Shown here in pieces: positions 8,387 to 17,865 of a DNA stretch of 64,000 bases. Position 1 is the stretch's first letter. Every line of letters begins with the position of its first letter. The notes under the pieces are model-generated. The model was given only the letters and a program-made list of their open reading frames with translations. It made no database searches and had not been told where the DNA came from. Source of the DNA: Chloroflexota bacterium. GTDB taxonomy: Bacteria; Chloroflexota; Anaerolineae; Promineifilales; Promineifilaceae. The position numbers and the translations under genes were made by a program. The stretch spans positions 49,712 to 113,711 of the forward strand of contig JAKEFB010000061.1 in the NCBI GenBank assembly GCA_022616275.1, written 5' to 3'.

Positions 8387-9448
8387 ATGTCTAAACGAAT
8401 TGCTTTTCTATCGTTTCTGTTACTATTGGCAGTGGCGCTTGTCGCCTGTGGCGGTGGCGAGCAGGCCGGCGACGAGCCTTTTACCATTGGCGTTTCCAAT
8501 GGCTTCGTCGGCAGCGAGTGGCGCACGCAGATGATCCAGAATATGGAAGAAGTCAACCAGGAGTTTATGGATCAAGGGCTAACGACGGAGCTGGTCATCG
8601 AAAGCGCCGACGTGGACGTGCAGGGCCAGATTCAGCAAATTCAAAACCTGATCAACCGGGGTGTTGACGCTATCATCATCAATCCCAATGACCAGTCGGC
8701 GTTGAACCCGATTATTGAAGAGGCGGTTGAACAGGGTATTGTCGTCATTGCCGTTGATCAGGAGGTATCGGCGCCTGGGGCGATCAACGTCGTTATTGAC
8801 CAGAAAGAGTGGGCCAAGATCAGCGCCAGGTGGCTGGCCGAACAATTGGGCGGCCAGGGGAACATAGTCCTGATTGAAGGTTTTGTTGGCCACCCGGCTA
8901 ACGAAGCGCGCATGGAAGGCGTGACCGAAGTCCTGGCCGAATTTCCAGACATCGAAGTCGTCGGCCGTGACACCGGCATGTGGGACCAGGCGACCGGCCA
9001 GCAGGTGATGTCTGACTTCCTGGCCTCGTTGCCGGATATTGACGGCGTCTGGACTCAGGACGGCATGGCCCAGGGTGCGCTACAGGCGGTTATCACAGCC
9101 AACCCGGAAGAATGGCCGGTCATGGTCGGCGAAGCGCGCGCCGGCTATATACAATTGTGGAAAGAAGTGCAGGATACGACTGACCCGGACTTCAATACGA
9201 TTGGCGTGGTCAATCCCCCTGGCGTGGGCGCCAGTGGTCTGCGCGTGGCTATAGAGATCCTGCAGGGCAAGGAAGTGGACGAGTCAAAACTGGCCGGCCC
9301 CTTTGGCAACTCCCTCTACGTCCCTATTCCCGGCACGGTCACGGCCGATAACTTCACCGAGGAATGTGAGAAGGTCGCCGATCAGCCGGCCTCTTACGTC
9401 CTGGATGGCTTCATTACCCAGGAAGAAGCGGCCGCTTTTATGCAGTAG
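8387..9448 (+). CDS. Sugar ABC transporter substrate-binding lipoprotein
   Basis: The 353-residue protein starts with a lipoprotein signal peptide whose lipobox LVAC places the lipidated Cys at 21. The mature part is a type I periplasmic-binding fold of the RbsB/XylF group: an opening strand TIGVSNGFVGSEW, IINPNDQSALNP, and the ligand loop VIAVDQEV. It captures a monosaccharide outside the membrane and passes it to the permeases encoded downstream. GGAGG lies 5 bases before the ATG. Being first in the cluster and followed by two palindromes fits the usual excess of binding protein over the other subunits. The sugar is unknown. Confidence 0.9.
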   Translation: MSKRIAFLSFLLLLAVALVACGGGEQAGDEPFTIGVSNGFVGSEWRTQMIQNMEEVNQEFMDQGLTTELVIESADVDVQGQIQQIQNLINRGVDAIIINPNDQSALNPIIEEAVEQGIVVIAVDQEVSAPGAINVVIDQKEWAKISARWLAEQLGGQGNIVLIEGFVGHPANEARMEGVTEVLAEFPDIEVVGRDTGMWDQATGQQVMSDFLASLPDIDGVWTQDGMAQGALQAVITANPEEWPVMVGEARAGYIQLWKEVQDTTDPDFNTIGVVNPPGVGASGLRVAIEILQGKEVDESKLAGPFGNSLYVPIPGTVTADNFTEECEKVADQPASYVLDGFITQEEAAAFMQ

Positions 9449-9466
9449 TTGAGAAACCCTGAAGAA

Positions 9467-9532
9467 AACCTCCCGGAGGTTGGCGATCACGTCGGGCCGC
9501 CCGACGGCCACCGCTTGAACCTCCGGGAGGTT
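9467..9532 (+). promoter_or_regulatory. Paired palindromes in the SBP-ATPase gap
   Basis: Two near-identical 15-bp palindromes, AACCTCCCGGAGGTT (9467-9481) and AACCTCCGGGAGGTT (9518-9532), flank a third stem GTCGGGC/GCCCGAC. The second ends shortly before the ATPase start and includes its only ribosome-site-like GGAGG. Such structures commonly protect the SBP message or damp downstream expression. Confidence 0.55.
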
Positions 9533-9544
9533 GAGTATACCACG

Positions 9545-11089
9545 ATGAACGTCTCCCTTTCTGCCCGGAACGTCGTCAAGCGGTACGGTGGGGTCGTCGC
9601 CCTGGCCGACGGCAACCTGGACGTTGCTTCAGGTGAGGTTGTGGCCCTCATTGGGGCCAACGGCAGCGGCAAGAGCACGTTGAGCAAGATTATTACCGGC
9701 GTGGTGGCCCCGAACGAGGGGCAACTGTTCCTGGATGACCGGCCGGTGAGCTTCGCCTCCCCCCAGGAGGCGCGGCGCGTGGGGATTACGGCCGTCTACC
9801 AGGAACTCAGCCTCATTCCCGACCTGACCGTCGCCGACAATATCTGGCTGGGCCACGAACCGTTGCAATTTGGCGGGCGTATTGACCGGCAAGAAGTCAC
9901 AAGGCGTACCCGCGCCCTTCTTGACCTGTTTGCCGGTACGGTGCGGCAGTCACTGCAACCGGACGAGCCTGTGTCGGCCCTGCCGCCTGACGAGCGCCAG
10001 ATCGTGGAAATTCTCAAGGCCCTAAGCCTGGACCCCCGCCTCATTATCCTCGACGAGGCGACGGCCAGCCTGGACAGCCAGCAGGTCGGCCGTCTCTTCG
10101 AGCTGGTGGCCGCCTGGAAAGAACAGGGTAAAGCCATCGTCTTCGTCTCCCACCGCATGGAGGAGATTTTCCGGGTAGCCGACCGGGCTGTCGTGCTCAG
10201 AAACGGCCGGACCCAGGGAACGGCCGCCATTGGCGAGACGACGGAGCAGGCGCTGATTAACCTGATGATTGGCGACGTACCGGCCGTACTGCGCCAGCTT
10301 GCCCACGACCCCGTCCCGGCCGGGGCGCCCGTGCGTCTGCAATTAGAAAACATCCATTCCAACGTGCTACGTGGCGTTAGCCTGGCGGTCCGTGATGGTG
10401 AATTATTGGGCCTGGGGGGGCTGCAAGGGCAGGGACAGGCCAGCCTGCTGCGGACCATTTTCGGCGACATTCCTTTTACCGGTGATATGAGGCTTTCCGG
10501 CGAACCGGTTCATTTCACCCATCCACGCCAGGCGATGAAACGGGGCGTGGCCCTCGTGCCTGGTGACCGGAGCACGGAAGGTTTGCTGTTGATTCGCTCT
10601 ATCCTGGAGAATTTGCATTTGCCCTCCTGGCATCGCTACGGCTTTCCGCTGAAAATGAACGAAGCCCGCCGCGACGCGGCTAAAATCGCCAATAACTTGA
10701 ACCTGGTACGTGAATCGCTGGCTGCTCCTGTCAGTAGCCTGAGCGGGGGCAATGCCCAGAAAGTGGTCATTGGCAAGTGGTTGTTGCGCCAGCCAGAGCT
10801 GTTCTTGCTCAACGATCCCACCAAAGGGGTAGACGTCGGTACCAAGCGAGAGTTTTATAATCTGCTGGCCGAACTGCGCCGTAGCGGCGCGACGATTTTG
10901 TTCTATAGCAGCGACGACGAGGAGCTGCTGGGGTTGTGTGACCGGGTGCTGGTGTTGCACGACGGCCGGATCAGCGCCGAGCTGGCCGGTGATGGGTTGA
11001 CGCGCTCTAACCTGGTAGCGGCCAGCCTGGGCACGACCCATCGCCAGAGCGCGGCAATCAAGGATTGCTCGGAGGAGAACGGCGGGTGA
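9545..11089 (+). CDS. Sugar ABC transporter ATPase, tandem-domain (RbsA/MglA type)
   Basis: The 514-residue protein contains two fused ABC domains. The first has a full Walker A, GANGSGKST (37-45), but a degenerate signature (VSALPPDERQ). The second has a degraded Walker A (GLQGQGQAS) and an intact LSGGN signature near 399. This split is normal for carbohydrate importers of the CUT2 group. It powers uptake at the cytoplasmic face of the permease dimer. ATG 9545 is chosen because homology begins just after it and the earlier frame from 9449 runs through intergenic palindromes. Its stop overlaps the next gene by 4 bases. Confidence 0.92.
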   Translation: MNVSLSARNVVKRYGGVVALADGNLDVASGEVVALIGANGSGKSTLSKIITGVVAPNEGQLFLDDRPVSFASPQEARRVGITAVYQELSLIPDLTVADNIWLGHEPLQFGGRIDRQEVTRRTRALLDLFAGTVRQSLQPDEPVSALPPDERQIVEILKALSLDPRLIILDEATASLDSQQVGRLFELVAAWKEQGKAIVFVSHRMEEIFRVADRAVVLRNGRTQGTAAIGETTEQALINLMIGDVPAVLRQLAHDPVPAGAPVRLQLENIHSNVLRGVSLAVRDGELLGLGGLQGQGQASLLRTIFGDIPFTGDMRLSGEPVHFTHPRQAMKRGVALVPGDRSTEGLLLIRSILENLHLPSWHRYGFPLKMNEARRDAAKIANNLNLVRESLAAPVSSLSGGNAQKVVIGKWLLRQPELFLLNDPTKGVDVGTKREFYNLLAELRRSGATILFYSSDDEELLGLCDRVLVLHDGRISAELAGDGLTRSNLVAASLGTTHRQSAAIKDCSEENGG

Positions 11090-12069
11090 AAGAGAGAGTC
11101 CAGCTCAAATACATTTCCCTGCGCTACCCTTACCTGTTTGCTCTGGCGCTGCTGGTCGTTGCCGTACTGGTCAATTTTGTCCTGCAGCCCAACCTGTTTG
11201 AAACGCGGGTGCTGAACGGCAATATGCGCTCCTTTTTGCCGCTCATGCTGGTGACGGTGGGGCAGGCGGTCGTTATCATCGGCGGCGGCATTGATCTCTC
11301 GGTGGGGGCTATCCTGTCACTGGTAACAGCCGTGCTCGTCACCAACATGGCCACCGATTCACCGGCCGGGCACGTCATCCTGGTAATCGCCATGGCCGCC
11401 GGCGCCGGTATGGCAGCCGGTACGCTGAACGGTCTTAGCGTGGCCTTCCTCCGTCTGCCGCCCATTGTCACGACTTACGCGACCACCTTCATCTTTTCCG
11501 GGCTGGCGCTGTGGATTTTGCCTCGCCCGGGGGGCAGCATGCCGGAACAACTGGCCCGTCTGTACCGGCAGGCGACGCCTTTAGGCATTCCTTTTGGCGT
11601 CTGGGTGGCCGTTTTGCTGGTGCTGCTCTGGTCGTGGGCCCGCAACAGCCGCTACGGCAATTTTTTGTACGCAGTGGGAGGTAAAGCAGAGGCGGCTTAT
11701 GCCACGGCCGTGCCCGTCAACCGGATTCGTTTTAGCACCTACGTCTTTGCCGGCCTGATGTCTGCCCTGGGGGCGCTCGTCCTGACCCTGGGTACCGGCT
11801 CCGGCGATCCCCGGATTGGCGTCGGCCTGACCACGACCGGGGGTATGACCCTGGACTCGATTGTCGCCGTCGTCTTGGGCGGTACCAGGTTAAGCGGCGG
11901 GCAGGGCGGCGTCGCCGGCTCTATCATGGGCGTTACTATCCTGGGGCTGATCCGCAATATCATCTCTTTTGCCGACGTGCCCAGTTGGTACCAGACGTTG
12001 GTTGACGCCTTGATCATCATCGTTGCCCTGGCAGCCCCTGGCCTGCTGCAACTGGTGAGGAGGGCATGA
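11086..12069 (+). CDS. Sugar ABC transporter permease 1 (RbsC-like)
   Basis: The roughly 327-residue membrane protein has about 8-10 hydrophobic helices and the CUT2 permease hallmark GGGIDLSVGAILSL near residue 65. GTG 11086 is the likely start: GGAGGAG lies 8 bases upstream and GTGA overlaps the ATPase stop. It forms half of the membrane channel, pairing with the product of the next gene. Two different permeases rather than one suggest a heterodimer, as in YtfT-YjfF or LsrC-LsrD systems. Confidence 0.9.
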   Translation: MKERVQLKYISLRYPYLFALALLVVAVLVNFVLQPNLFETRVLNGNMRSFLPLMLVTVGQAVVIIGGGIDLSVGAILSLVTAVLVTNMATDSPAGHVILVIAMAAGAGMAAGTLNGLSVAFLRLPPIVTTYATTFIFSGLALWILPRPGGSMPEQLARLYRQATPLGIPFGVWVAVLLVLLWSWARNSRYGNFLYAVGGKAEAAYATAVPVNRIRFSTYVFAGLMSALGALVLTLGTGSGDPRIGVGLTTTGGMTLDSIVAVVLGGTRLSGGQGGVAGSIMGVTILGLIRNIISFADVPSWYQTLVDALIIIVALAAPGLLQLVRRA

Positions 12070-13022
12070 AGACAGTTAAATCCATCCCTTTTACTCCTCC
12101 CGTCGTCGCCGTGTTGCTGGCCATTGGCCTTTTTTTTCTGGGAGGAATTCTGAACCCTGGTTTCGTCAACCCTGACCAGGCGATTAATATTGTGCGCCTG
12201 TCGGCCTTTTTGGGCATCATTGCCGCCGGGCAAACGCTGGTGATCCTCAGCGGCGGTGAGGGGATTGACCTGTCTATCGGCGCCGTGGTGACCCTGGCCG
12301 CTATCCTGACGTTTCGGATCAACGATGGCCAGAATAGCCTGGTGCTGTGGGCGCTGGCCGTGGTCCTGGCCGTTGGCGCCGCCATTGGTTTTAGCAACGG
12401 CCTGGGTATCGCCCTCTTAAAAATCCCGCCGTTGGTCATGACCCTGGGAATGGCCGGTGTGGTCCAGGGGCTCCTCCTGGCCATTACCCAGGGTATCCTG
12501 GAAGGGGATACGGCGCCCATCATGTCCAGGTTGATTGCCCGGCCGCTCTTTTTGGGCATCCCTGGCGTAATCTTTATCTGGCTGGTTCTGGCTGCTCTTA
12601 TCTGGCTGCTGCTGGAGCGGACCACTTACGGGAAACAACTATTCGGCATCGGCGTCAATCGCGTGACCTCTCGATTGTCCGGGGTGCGCGTGCCGGTCGT
12701 CGTCGTCCTCACCTATACGTTGAGCGGCCTCCTGGCTGCGTTTGGCGGCTTCATGCTGCTGGGGTTTACGGGAACGGTCTTTTTGAACCTGGGCGGCCCG
12801 TTCCTGTTCCCGACGGTAGCCGCGGTCGTCGTCGGCGGCACGGCGCTGGCCGGGGGGAAGGGCAGTTACTTTGGCACGATGGCGGGGGCGTTGGTGTTGA
12901 CGTTGCTCACCAGCCTGTTGACAACCATGCAGTTGCCGGAAGCGTTCAGCCAGATTATCTTAGGGGTGACGCTGCTGGTTTTGATTTCGGTCTACGGCCG
13001 CCAGCGCGGTTTGCGCCAGTAG
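12066..13022 (+). CDS. Sugar ABC transporter permease 2 (RbsC-like)
   Basis: A 318-residue membrane protein with the same fold as its neighbour and the motif GGEGIDLSIGAVVTLA. Its ATG overlaps the stop of permease 1 (ATGA), with GGAGG just upstream, so the two are translationally coupled. It completes a four-gene importer: SBP, ATPase and two permeases. A palindrome follows the stop codon. Confidence 0.9.
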   Translation: MKTVKSIPFTPPVVAVLLAIGLFFLGGILNPGFVNPDQAINIVRLSAFLGIIAAGQTLVILSGGEGIDLSIGAVVTLAAILTFRINDGQNSLVLWALAVVLAVGAAIGFSNGLGIALLKIPPLVMTLGMAGVVQGLLLAITQGILEGDTAPIMSRLIARPLFLGIPGVIFIWLVLAALIWLLLERTTYGKQLFGIGVNRVTSRLSGVRVPVVVVLTYTLSGLLAAFGGFMLLGFTGTVFLNLGGPFLFPTVAAVVVGGTALAGGKGSYFGTMAGALVLTLLTSLLTTMQLPEAFSQIILGVTLLVLISVYGRQRGLRQ

Positions 13023-13023
13023 G

Positions 13024-13059
13024 GGCATGGTAGTTGGCAAGGCCAACTTCCATCATGCC
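13024..13059 (+). terminator. Hairpin after the transporter operon with AGTTGGCAAGGCCAACTT core
   Basis: Outer arms GGCATG and CATGCC, inner arms AGTTGGC and GCCAACT. The inner core recurs as GAGTTGGC/GCCAACTC at 44858-44876. No T-tract follows, so terminator function is uncertain. Confidence 0.5.
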
Positions 13060-13146
13060 TCTACCGCTTACCTGTTTTCTGACACGAATGACACGAATTT
13101 CACTAATTTTCGCGCCATTCGGTGTTAAAAAGGAAGGAAGAGTATC

Positions 13147-14403
13147 ATGGAAACAATCAAGCTGGGTATTATCGGCGCCGGGTTTGTGGCCCATTTCCAG
13201 GCCCGGGCCATCAGGCAAATCCGCAACGTAGAAATCGCGGGCATCACCTCGCGGACTAAAGCGCGGGCCGAGGCTTTAGCCCGAATCGTCCGGGACGACG
13301 GTATTGGGGCCGGGGTGGTCTACGACAGCGTCGGCGAGATGGCCCCGCACGTGGACGCCATTGCTATTTTTTCGCCCAACTTCACCCGGATTGAGATCAT
13401 GGAGCAGATTGTTGCGGCCGTGAAGCAAGGGGCCGCGCTCAAGGGGGCCATCTGCGAGAAGCCGCTGGGCCGCAACGTGGCCGAGGCGCGCGGCCTGGTC
13501 GAGCTGGCCGACGAAGCCAATTTGCGGACGGCCTACTTTGAGAACCAGATTTTCATGAAACCGGTCCGGGCCCAGTTGGCGCAACTGGCGCCGCAGCAAA
13601 AGACGATGGGGCCACTGGTGCTCACCCGCTCGGCCGAGGAACACGGCGGCCCGCACGAGCCGTGGTTCTGGGACCCCACGCGGCAGGGCGGCGGCGTCCT
13701 GTCAGATATGGGTTGCCACAGCATCGCCGTGGGCTGGTACGTGCTGACCCCGCCGGGCAAAGCGCCGACGTTTCTGGAGCCTGTCTCTGTTTCGGCCGAC
13801 TGCGCCCTGCTCAAGTGGGGGTTGCCAGCCTGGCGAGAGAAGCTGTTGCACAACACCGGCGTGGACTACGGCAAGACGCCGGCCGAGGATTTCGCCACCG
13901 GCATGGTCACTTACCGCAACCCGGAAACGGGGCAACTGGTCAAGGCCCAATTCACCGACTCGTGGATGTTCGAGAAACAGGGGTTGCGCCTGTTTATGGA
14001 CGGCATGGGGCCTGGTTACGCCTTTGAAGTCAACACGTTGCGCTCGACGCTGGAGCTGTTCATTGGCGACGTGGCCGCCGAAGCAATTGCCAACGCCGAA
14101 ATGGCCCTGGAGAAGGCTACCGCCTCGCGCGGCCTGCTGGCCGTGCAGTACAACGAGGCTGACCTGTACGGCTACACCGACGAGAACGAAGACGCCGCCA
14201 GCGCCTTCCTGGCCGGCCGGGACGGCTTCCTCTCCTGGCGCTACGGGCTGGAGATCACCAAACTGGTCATGGCCGCCTACCTCTCTGCCGAGCGCCAGCA
14301 GACGGTGGACTTAATGGATCCGGCCGTCCAGCAAGAATTGGAGAGCTACGTACCGCTCATCCAGCAAGGCCGCGGCGGCGAGGTGCTTCTCAACATAACA
14401 TAG
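13147..14403 (+). CDS. Gfo/Idh/MocA-family NAD(P)-dependent oxidoreductase
   Basis: The 418-residue protein opens with the Rossmann motif LGIIGAGFVAHF and carries CEKPLGRN near 100, the conserved EKP of the family that places the nicotinamide ring. The C-terminal half is the alpha/beta substrate domain. Enzymes of this type oxidise or reduce sugars, inositols and their derivatives. AGGAAGAG precedes the ATG. It follows the sugar transporter after about 125 bases and probably handles the imported compound, perhaps with the isomerase and kinase genes at 21.7-24.8 kb. Confidence 0.88.
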   Translation: METIKLGIIGAGFVAHFQARAIRQIRNVEIAGITSRTKARAEALARIVRDDGIGAGVVYDSVGEMAPHVDAIAIFSPNFTRIEIMEQIVAAVKQGAALKGAICEKPLGRNVAEARGLVELADEANLRTAYFENQIFMKPVRAQLAQLAPQQKTMGPLVLTRSAEEHGGPHEPWFWDPTRQGGGVLSDMGCHSIAVGWYVLTPPGKAPTFLEPVSVSADCALLKWGLPAWREKLLHNTGVDYGKTPAEDFATGMVTYRNPETGQLVKAQFTDSWMFEKQGLRLFMDGMGPGYAFEVNTLRSTLELFIGDVAAEAIANAEMALEKATASRGLLAVQYNEADLYGYTDENEDAASAFLAGRDGFLSWRYGLEITKLVMAAYLSAERQQTVDLMDPAVQQELESYVPLIQQGRGGEVLLNIT

Positions 14404-14465
14404 TGCCTGGCACGGGGCAGAACCACTCAGAATAATCCAAGGCCCTTTGCCCCGTGCCAGGCACT
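14402..14465 (+). repeat. 64-bp palindromic repeat, copy A
   Basis: Arms AGTGCCTGGCACGGGGC and GCCCCGTGCCAGGCACT surround about 30 bases that keep AGAA, CACTC and ATCCAAGGCC. Copies B (26144-26205), C (28639-28702) and D (29622-29685) share arms and core, C and D in reverse orientation. It overlaps the end of the oxidoreductase gene by two bases. Confidence 0.85.
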
Positions 14466-14488
14466 GCTTCGCGCGGAAATAGTGGACT

Positions 14489-14644
14489 ATGTTCAACGTT
14501 GATTGGCAGGCCCTGGAGCGTGTTTTTACCGCCCGGCCGAACGTCATCGCGGCCTGGGTTTTTGGCTCTGCTCAAAAAGGGCAGGTCGCCGGGGGAAGCG
14601 ATCTGGACGTTGGCGTTTTGTTTATCCGGCGGCCGTGGCTTTAA
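14489..14644 (+). pseudogene. Truncated MNT-type nucleotidyltransferase
   Basis: A 51-codon frame begins MFNVDWQALERVF and contains WVFGSAQKG followed by GGSDLDVGVLF, a complete GSx10DxD active-site signature of the MntA family. It then ends in RRPWL and a stop, about 90 residues short of normal. No HepT partner follows. It sits directly behind palindrome copy A. I read it as the remnant of a toxin-antitoxin gene pair, with the lost 3' part replaced by the helicase promoter region. Confidence 0.65.
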
Positions 14645-14655
14645 AATCTAATTTG

Positions 14656-14723
14656 TGATATAATTTACAATTCAATCTTAATTAGCGAGCTGAGGGTGCG
14701 ACTTGGCTCTGTGTTTAGCCAAG
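14656..14723 (+). promoter_or_regulatory. Extended -10 promoter and leader hairpin of the RNA helicase gene
   Basis: TGATATAAT (14656-14664) is a perfect extended -10 element. About 40 bases downstream, CTTGGCT (14702-14708) and AGCCAAG (14717-14723) form a hairpin whose right arm touches the AGAGGA ribosome site of the GTG start, so folding could limit translation, for example as a temperature-dependent structure. Confidence 0.55.
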
Positions 14724-14733
14724 AGGACTTTCA

Positions 14734-15942
14734 GTGAGTTTCGAATCGTTTAATCTTCATCCGCGCATTGCGGCCGGTGTCCGGGCGCTTGACTATGAAG
14801 CGCCGACCCCTATTCAAGCCAAAGCTATCCCCCACGTGCTCCAGGGCCGTGACGTGCTCGGCCTGGCCCAGACCGGGACGGGCAAGACGGCCGCTTTTGT
14901 GCTGCCTATCTTACAGCGCCTGATGGAAGGACCGCGCGGCCGCGTCCGCGCCCTGGTCGTCGCCCCCACCCGCGAGCTGGCCGAGCAAATCCACAAGGCT
15001 ATCGGCGATTTCGGCCGGCAGACCAGGACCCGCAGCGCCACCATTTACGGCGGCGTGGCCATGGGTCCCCAAATTCACAAGTTGCGCCAGGGGGTAGAAA
15101 TTGTCGTCGCCTGCCCCGGCCGGTTACTCGACCACCTGGGCCAGGGGACGATCACCCTGGAGCATGTGGAAGTGCTGGTCCTGGACGAGGCCGACCGCAT
15201 GTGCGACATGGGCTTTTTGCCCGACGTGCGCAAAATCCTCAAGCACGTCCCGGCCCGCCGGCAGACGCTCTTTTTCTCGGCGACGATGCCCGACGACACC
15301 CGGCAACTGGCCCACGACATTCTGCATAACCCGGTCACCGTGCAAATTGGCCACACAGCACCGGTGAATACGGTCAGCCATGCCCTGTACCCGGTCGCCC
15401 AACACCTCAAGACGGCCTTGCTGATGGAGTTGCTGCGCCACACCGACACCGAATCGGTGCTTGTTTTCACCCGCACCAAGCACCGCGCCCGGCGCGTGGC
15501 CGAACAACTGAAAAAGGCCGGCTACCGGGCCACGTCATTGCAGGGGAATCTCTCCCAAAACCAGCGCCAGGCGGCGCTGGACGGCTTCCGCAAAGGCTCC
15601 TTTCAAATCCTGGTGGCGACGGACATCGCCGCTCGCGGCCTGGACGTGTCGCGCATCTCCCACGTCATCAACTACGACATGCCCGACACGGCCGACGCCT
15701 ACACCCACCGCATCGGCCGCACCGGCCGGATGGCCCGGACCGGGGACGCCTTTACCCTGGTGACCGACGACGATACGGCCATGGTGCGGACCATCGAGCG
15801 CGTGCTGGGGGCCAGGCTGGAGCGCCGTACGCTGCCGGAATTCAATTACACCGCGCCAGCCCCGGAACGCCCGGCCCAGCCGGCCCGGCGAGGACAAGGG
15901 CGCCAACCTGCGACGGCCGCCAAAGCGCCCCGTTGGCGTTGA
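14734..15942 (+). CDS. DEAD-box RNA helicase
   Basis: The 402-residue protein has the full motif set: Q motif with PTPIQAKAIP, motif I AQTGTGKT (about 45-52), PTRELAEQ, DEAD at 151-154, SAT, and HRIGRTGR in the second RecA domain. It ends in a short basic, Gln/Arg-rich tail typical of RhlE/CshA-type helicases. It unwinds RNA in ribosome assembly, mRNA decay or cold adaptation. The start is GTG with AAGAGGAC upstream; the longer alternatives contain the leader hairpin. Confidence 0.93.
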   Translation: MSFESFNLHPRIAAGVRALDYEAPTPIQAKAIPHVLQGRDVLGLAQTGTGKTAAFVLPILQRLMEGPRGRVRALVVAPTRELAEQIHKAIGDFGRQTRTRSATIYGGVAMGPQIHKLRQGVEIVVACPGRLLDHLGQGTITLEHVEVLVLDEADRMCDMGFLPDVRKILKHVPARRQTLFFSATMPDDTRQLAHDILHNPVTVQIGHTAPVNTVSHALYPVAQHLKTALLMELLRHTDTESVLVFTRTKHRARRVAEQLKKAGYRATSLQGNLSQNQRQAALDGFRKGSFQILVATDIAARGLDVSRISHVINYDMPDTADAYTHRIGRTGRMARTGDAFTLVTDDDTAMVRTIERVLGARLERRTLPEFNYTAPAPERPAQPARRGQGRQPATAAKAPRWR

Positions 15943-15978
15943 TCGGCAACTTCCTGTTAACAGATCCAGCTTAAAAGG

Positions 15979-17799
15979 TCATGGCGTGTATTCGTAAGCG
16001 CCTATATCGCAAACGACAGTAGTATCGCCGTTGCCGTCAACCGGCCGGGGAAAACCTCTTTGGTCGGTTGACGGGCAGGGTCCATTATCGGCGGTGTCAA
16101 TTGCTGGGCTACTTGGTTGAAGCGCGTGAGTTGGGGTGGGGCCGCCATTGTTCAGCAATGGCCCCAAGAGAGGGTTCGTATTGCTCAAATCTCCTGGCGC
16201 TGACAAATTGCAGGAAGTTTTATCTTCCAGGTTGTTCCCGCTAGAGACGACAACACCGTCACAGTTGTCACCACCTAACGGGTCGGTGGCGTTATTCAGG
16301 GCGATGATACTGTTTTTCAAGGAAATAGTACCGCCAGAGGTATAAATACCGCCACCAAGTCTGGCCTCATTGGCTGTGATCGTGCTATTTAGAACTGACA
16401 GGTTGTAACTCGCCTGGTAGATAGCGCCGCCCCACTTATTGCCAATACCAATTGCCTGGTTACCACTAAGAGTGGCGTTGGTTAGCGACATATTTCCGCG
16501 ATTGTAAATAGCAGCCCCGAAAAACTCAGCCTGATTTTGCGTAAAGGTGGTGTTGTTTATAAACAACTGGCCGATTATAAACATCGGCTCATAATAAAGG
16601 CCACCACCCGCGCTGCCTGCATAGTTGTTCTGAATAATACTGTTATTGATCGTAAAGTTTCCATGCCCATCGTAGAAAATACCACCCCCATTTGATGCTG
16701 TCGTGGTATTGTCCATAGCGCTATTATTGGCGATCAGACAGTTATTAATCGTAATGTTGCCGTTGCTGCTGCCGTAGATACCACCGCCTTCACTTCTCGT
16801 TGTAGAGTTTCCTACAATGGAACACCCTTGCAAGGTCGCATTACCGCCAGAAATGGTAATGCCGCCACCACCTATCGGGTTAAGGAGGGTTGAGGGTACT
16901 ATTGTATTGTTTTCAATAACGACGTTCGTTAGCAAAAGGTTAGTGTCTCCAATCGAAAGCCCACCACCTTCAGTTCCACTATTGACAACGTTATTACTGA
17001 TACTGCTGTTGGTGATGGATACAGTTCCACTGGAGCTAGTAATACCACCACCACTACCACCATAGCTTAAGTTAGTGAGCACATTGTTCACAATCGCACT
17101 GTTATTGATTGTCAGTGAACCCCTGTTATAAATACCTCCCCCGTAAAGACTACCACTGCTGCCAGAACCAATCGCTTCATTGTTTGATACGGTAAGGCGT
17201 TCCAGAGTAAGCACACTACCAGGTTCGTTGTATATTCCTCCACCACCTTGGTCAGTCGTATCAACCCGCCCGTTCGTAATGGTCAGGTCACTTATCAACA
17301 CGGAAGCTGAAATAACGTGAAATACACGATCAATGTCATTACCGTTTACGATTGTGTTGCTGCTATTCGTGCCTCTCAGGTTGAGTGCATCGGTAACGTC
17401 TAAATCACCGGCGGTTGCTCCATCTTCATTCGAGCCTGCCAGGGTCAACACATAGGTATTTGCCGGCAACAAAATGGTGTCAGTTCCCGGTAGGGCATTT
17501 GTTTCCTGGATAGCAGCGCGCAAGGTACATATCCTATTGCCTGGCGCTGTTTCGCATCGGCCGTCCCCAGGGCTGTTGTCAACTGCGTCAACGGTGCTAT
17601 TGACGGTAAACGGTGTGACAACGAAAGGTAAAAAGGCTAGGACGTTACCCTTAGAGTGAGCGCTGCTAAGAGGATTGCGACCTGTATCCCAAAAAGGCGC
17701 ACCTGGACCGGCTAGCGTGTCCGGCGCCTCCAAAACGATAGTGACAACAAGTAATACCACCATGCAGGCAGCAAGGGCGATGGCTCGCTTTATCTTCAT
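15979..17799 (-). CDS. Secreted right-handed beta-helix protein with CSLREA-type and choice-of-anchor Q-type regions
   Basis: The 606-residue protein has a signal peptide, then VNSTVDAVDNSPGDGRCE and CTLRAAIQETN, the pattern of the CSLREA domain (about 65-105). A long series of Asn-rich repeats (NNSAI, GGGIY, NNTF) follows, typical of a parallel beta-helix, and the end (SPAIDTADNGPCP, DQRGFPRPVDG, CDIGAYEY) matches the choice-of-anchor Q segment. Such proteins are exported and are thought to be surface adhesins or polymer-binding proteins. No catalytic residues can be assigned. AGGAG lies just upstream of the ATG. Confidence 0.85.
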   Translation of the reverse strand: MKIKRAIALAACMVVLLVVTIVLEAPDTLAGPGAPFWDTGRNPLSSAHSKGNVLAFLPFVVTPFTVNSTVDAVDNSPGDGRCETAPGNRICTLRAAIQETNALPGTDTILLPANTYVLTLAGSNEDGATAGDLDVTDALNLRGTNSSNTIVNGNDIDRVFHVISASVLISDLTITNGRVDTTDQGGGGIYNEPGSVLTLERLTVSNNEAIGSGSSGSLYGGGIYNRGSLTINNSAIVNNVLTNLSYGGSGGGITSSSGTVSITNSSISNNVVNSGTEGGGLSIGDTNLLLTNVVIENNTIVPSTLLNPIGGGGITISGGNATLQGCSIVGNSTTRSEGGGIYGSSNGNITINNCLIANNSAMDNTTTASNGGGIFYDGHGNFTINNSIIQNNYAGSAGGGLYYEPMFIIGQLFINNTTFTQNQAEFFGAAIYNRGNMSLTNATLSGNQAIGIGNKWGGAIYQASYNLSVLNSTITANEARLGGGIYTSGGTISLKNSIIALNNATDPLGGDNCDGVVVSSGNNLEDKTSCNLSAPGDLSNTNPLLGPLLNNGGPTPTHALQPSSPAIDTADNGPCPSTDQRGFPRPVDGNGDTTVVCDIGAYEYTP

Positions 17800-17865
17800 A
17801 ACAGGCTCCTTTCTTTGAATAGTGGCGCCCCTATCATGCTGGGCGCTGTAGCTTGAATCGAGGTG

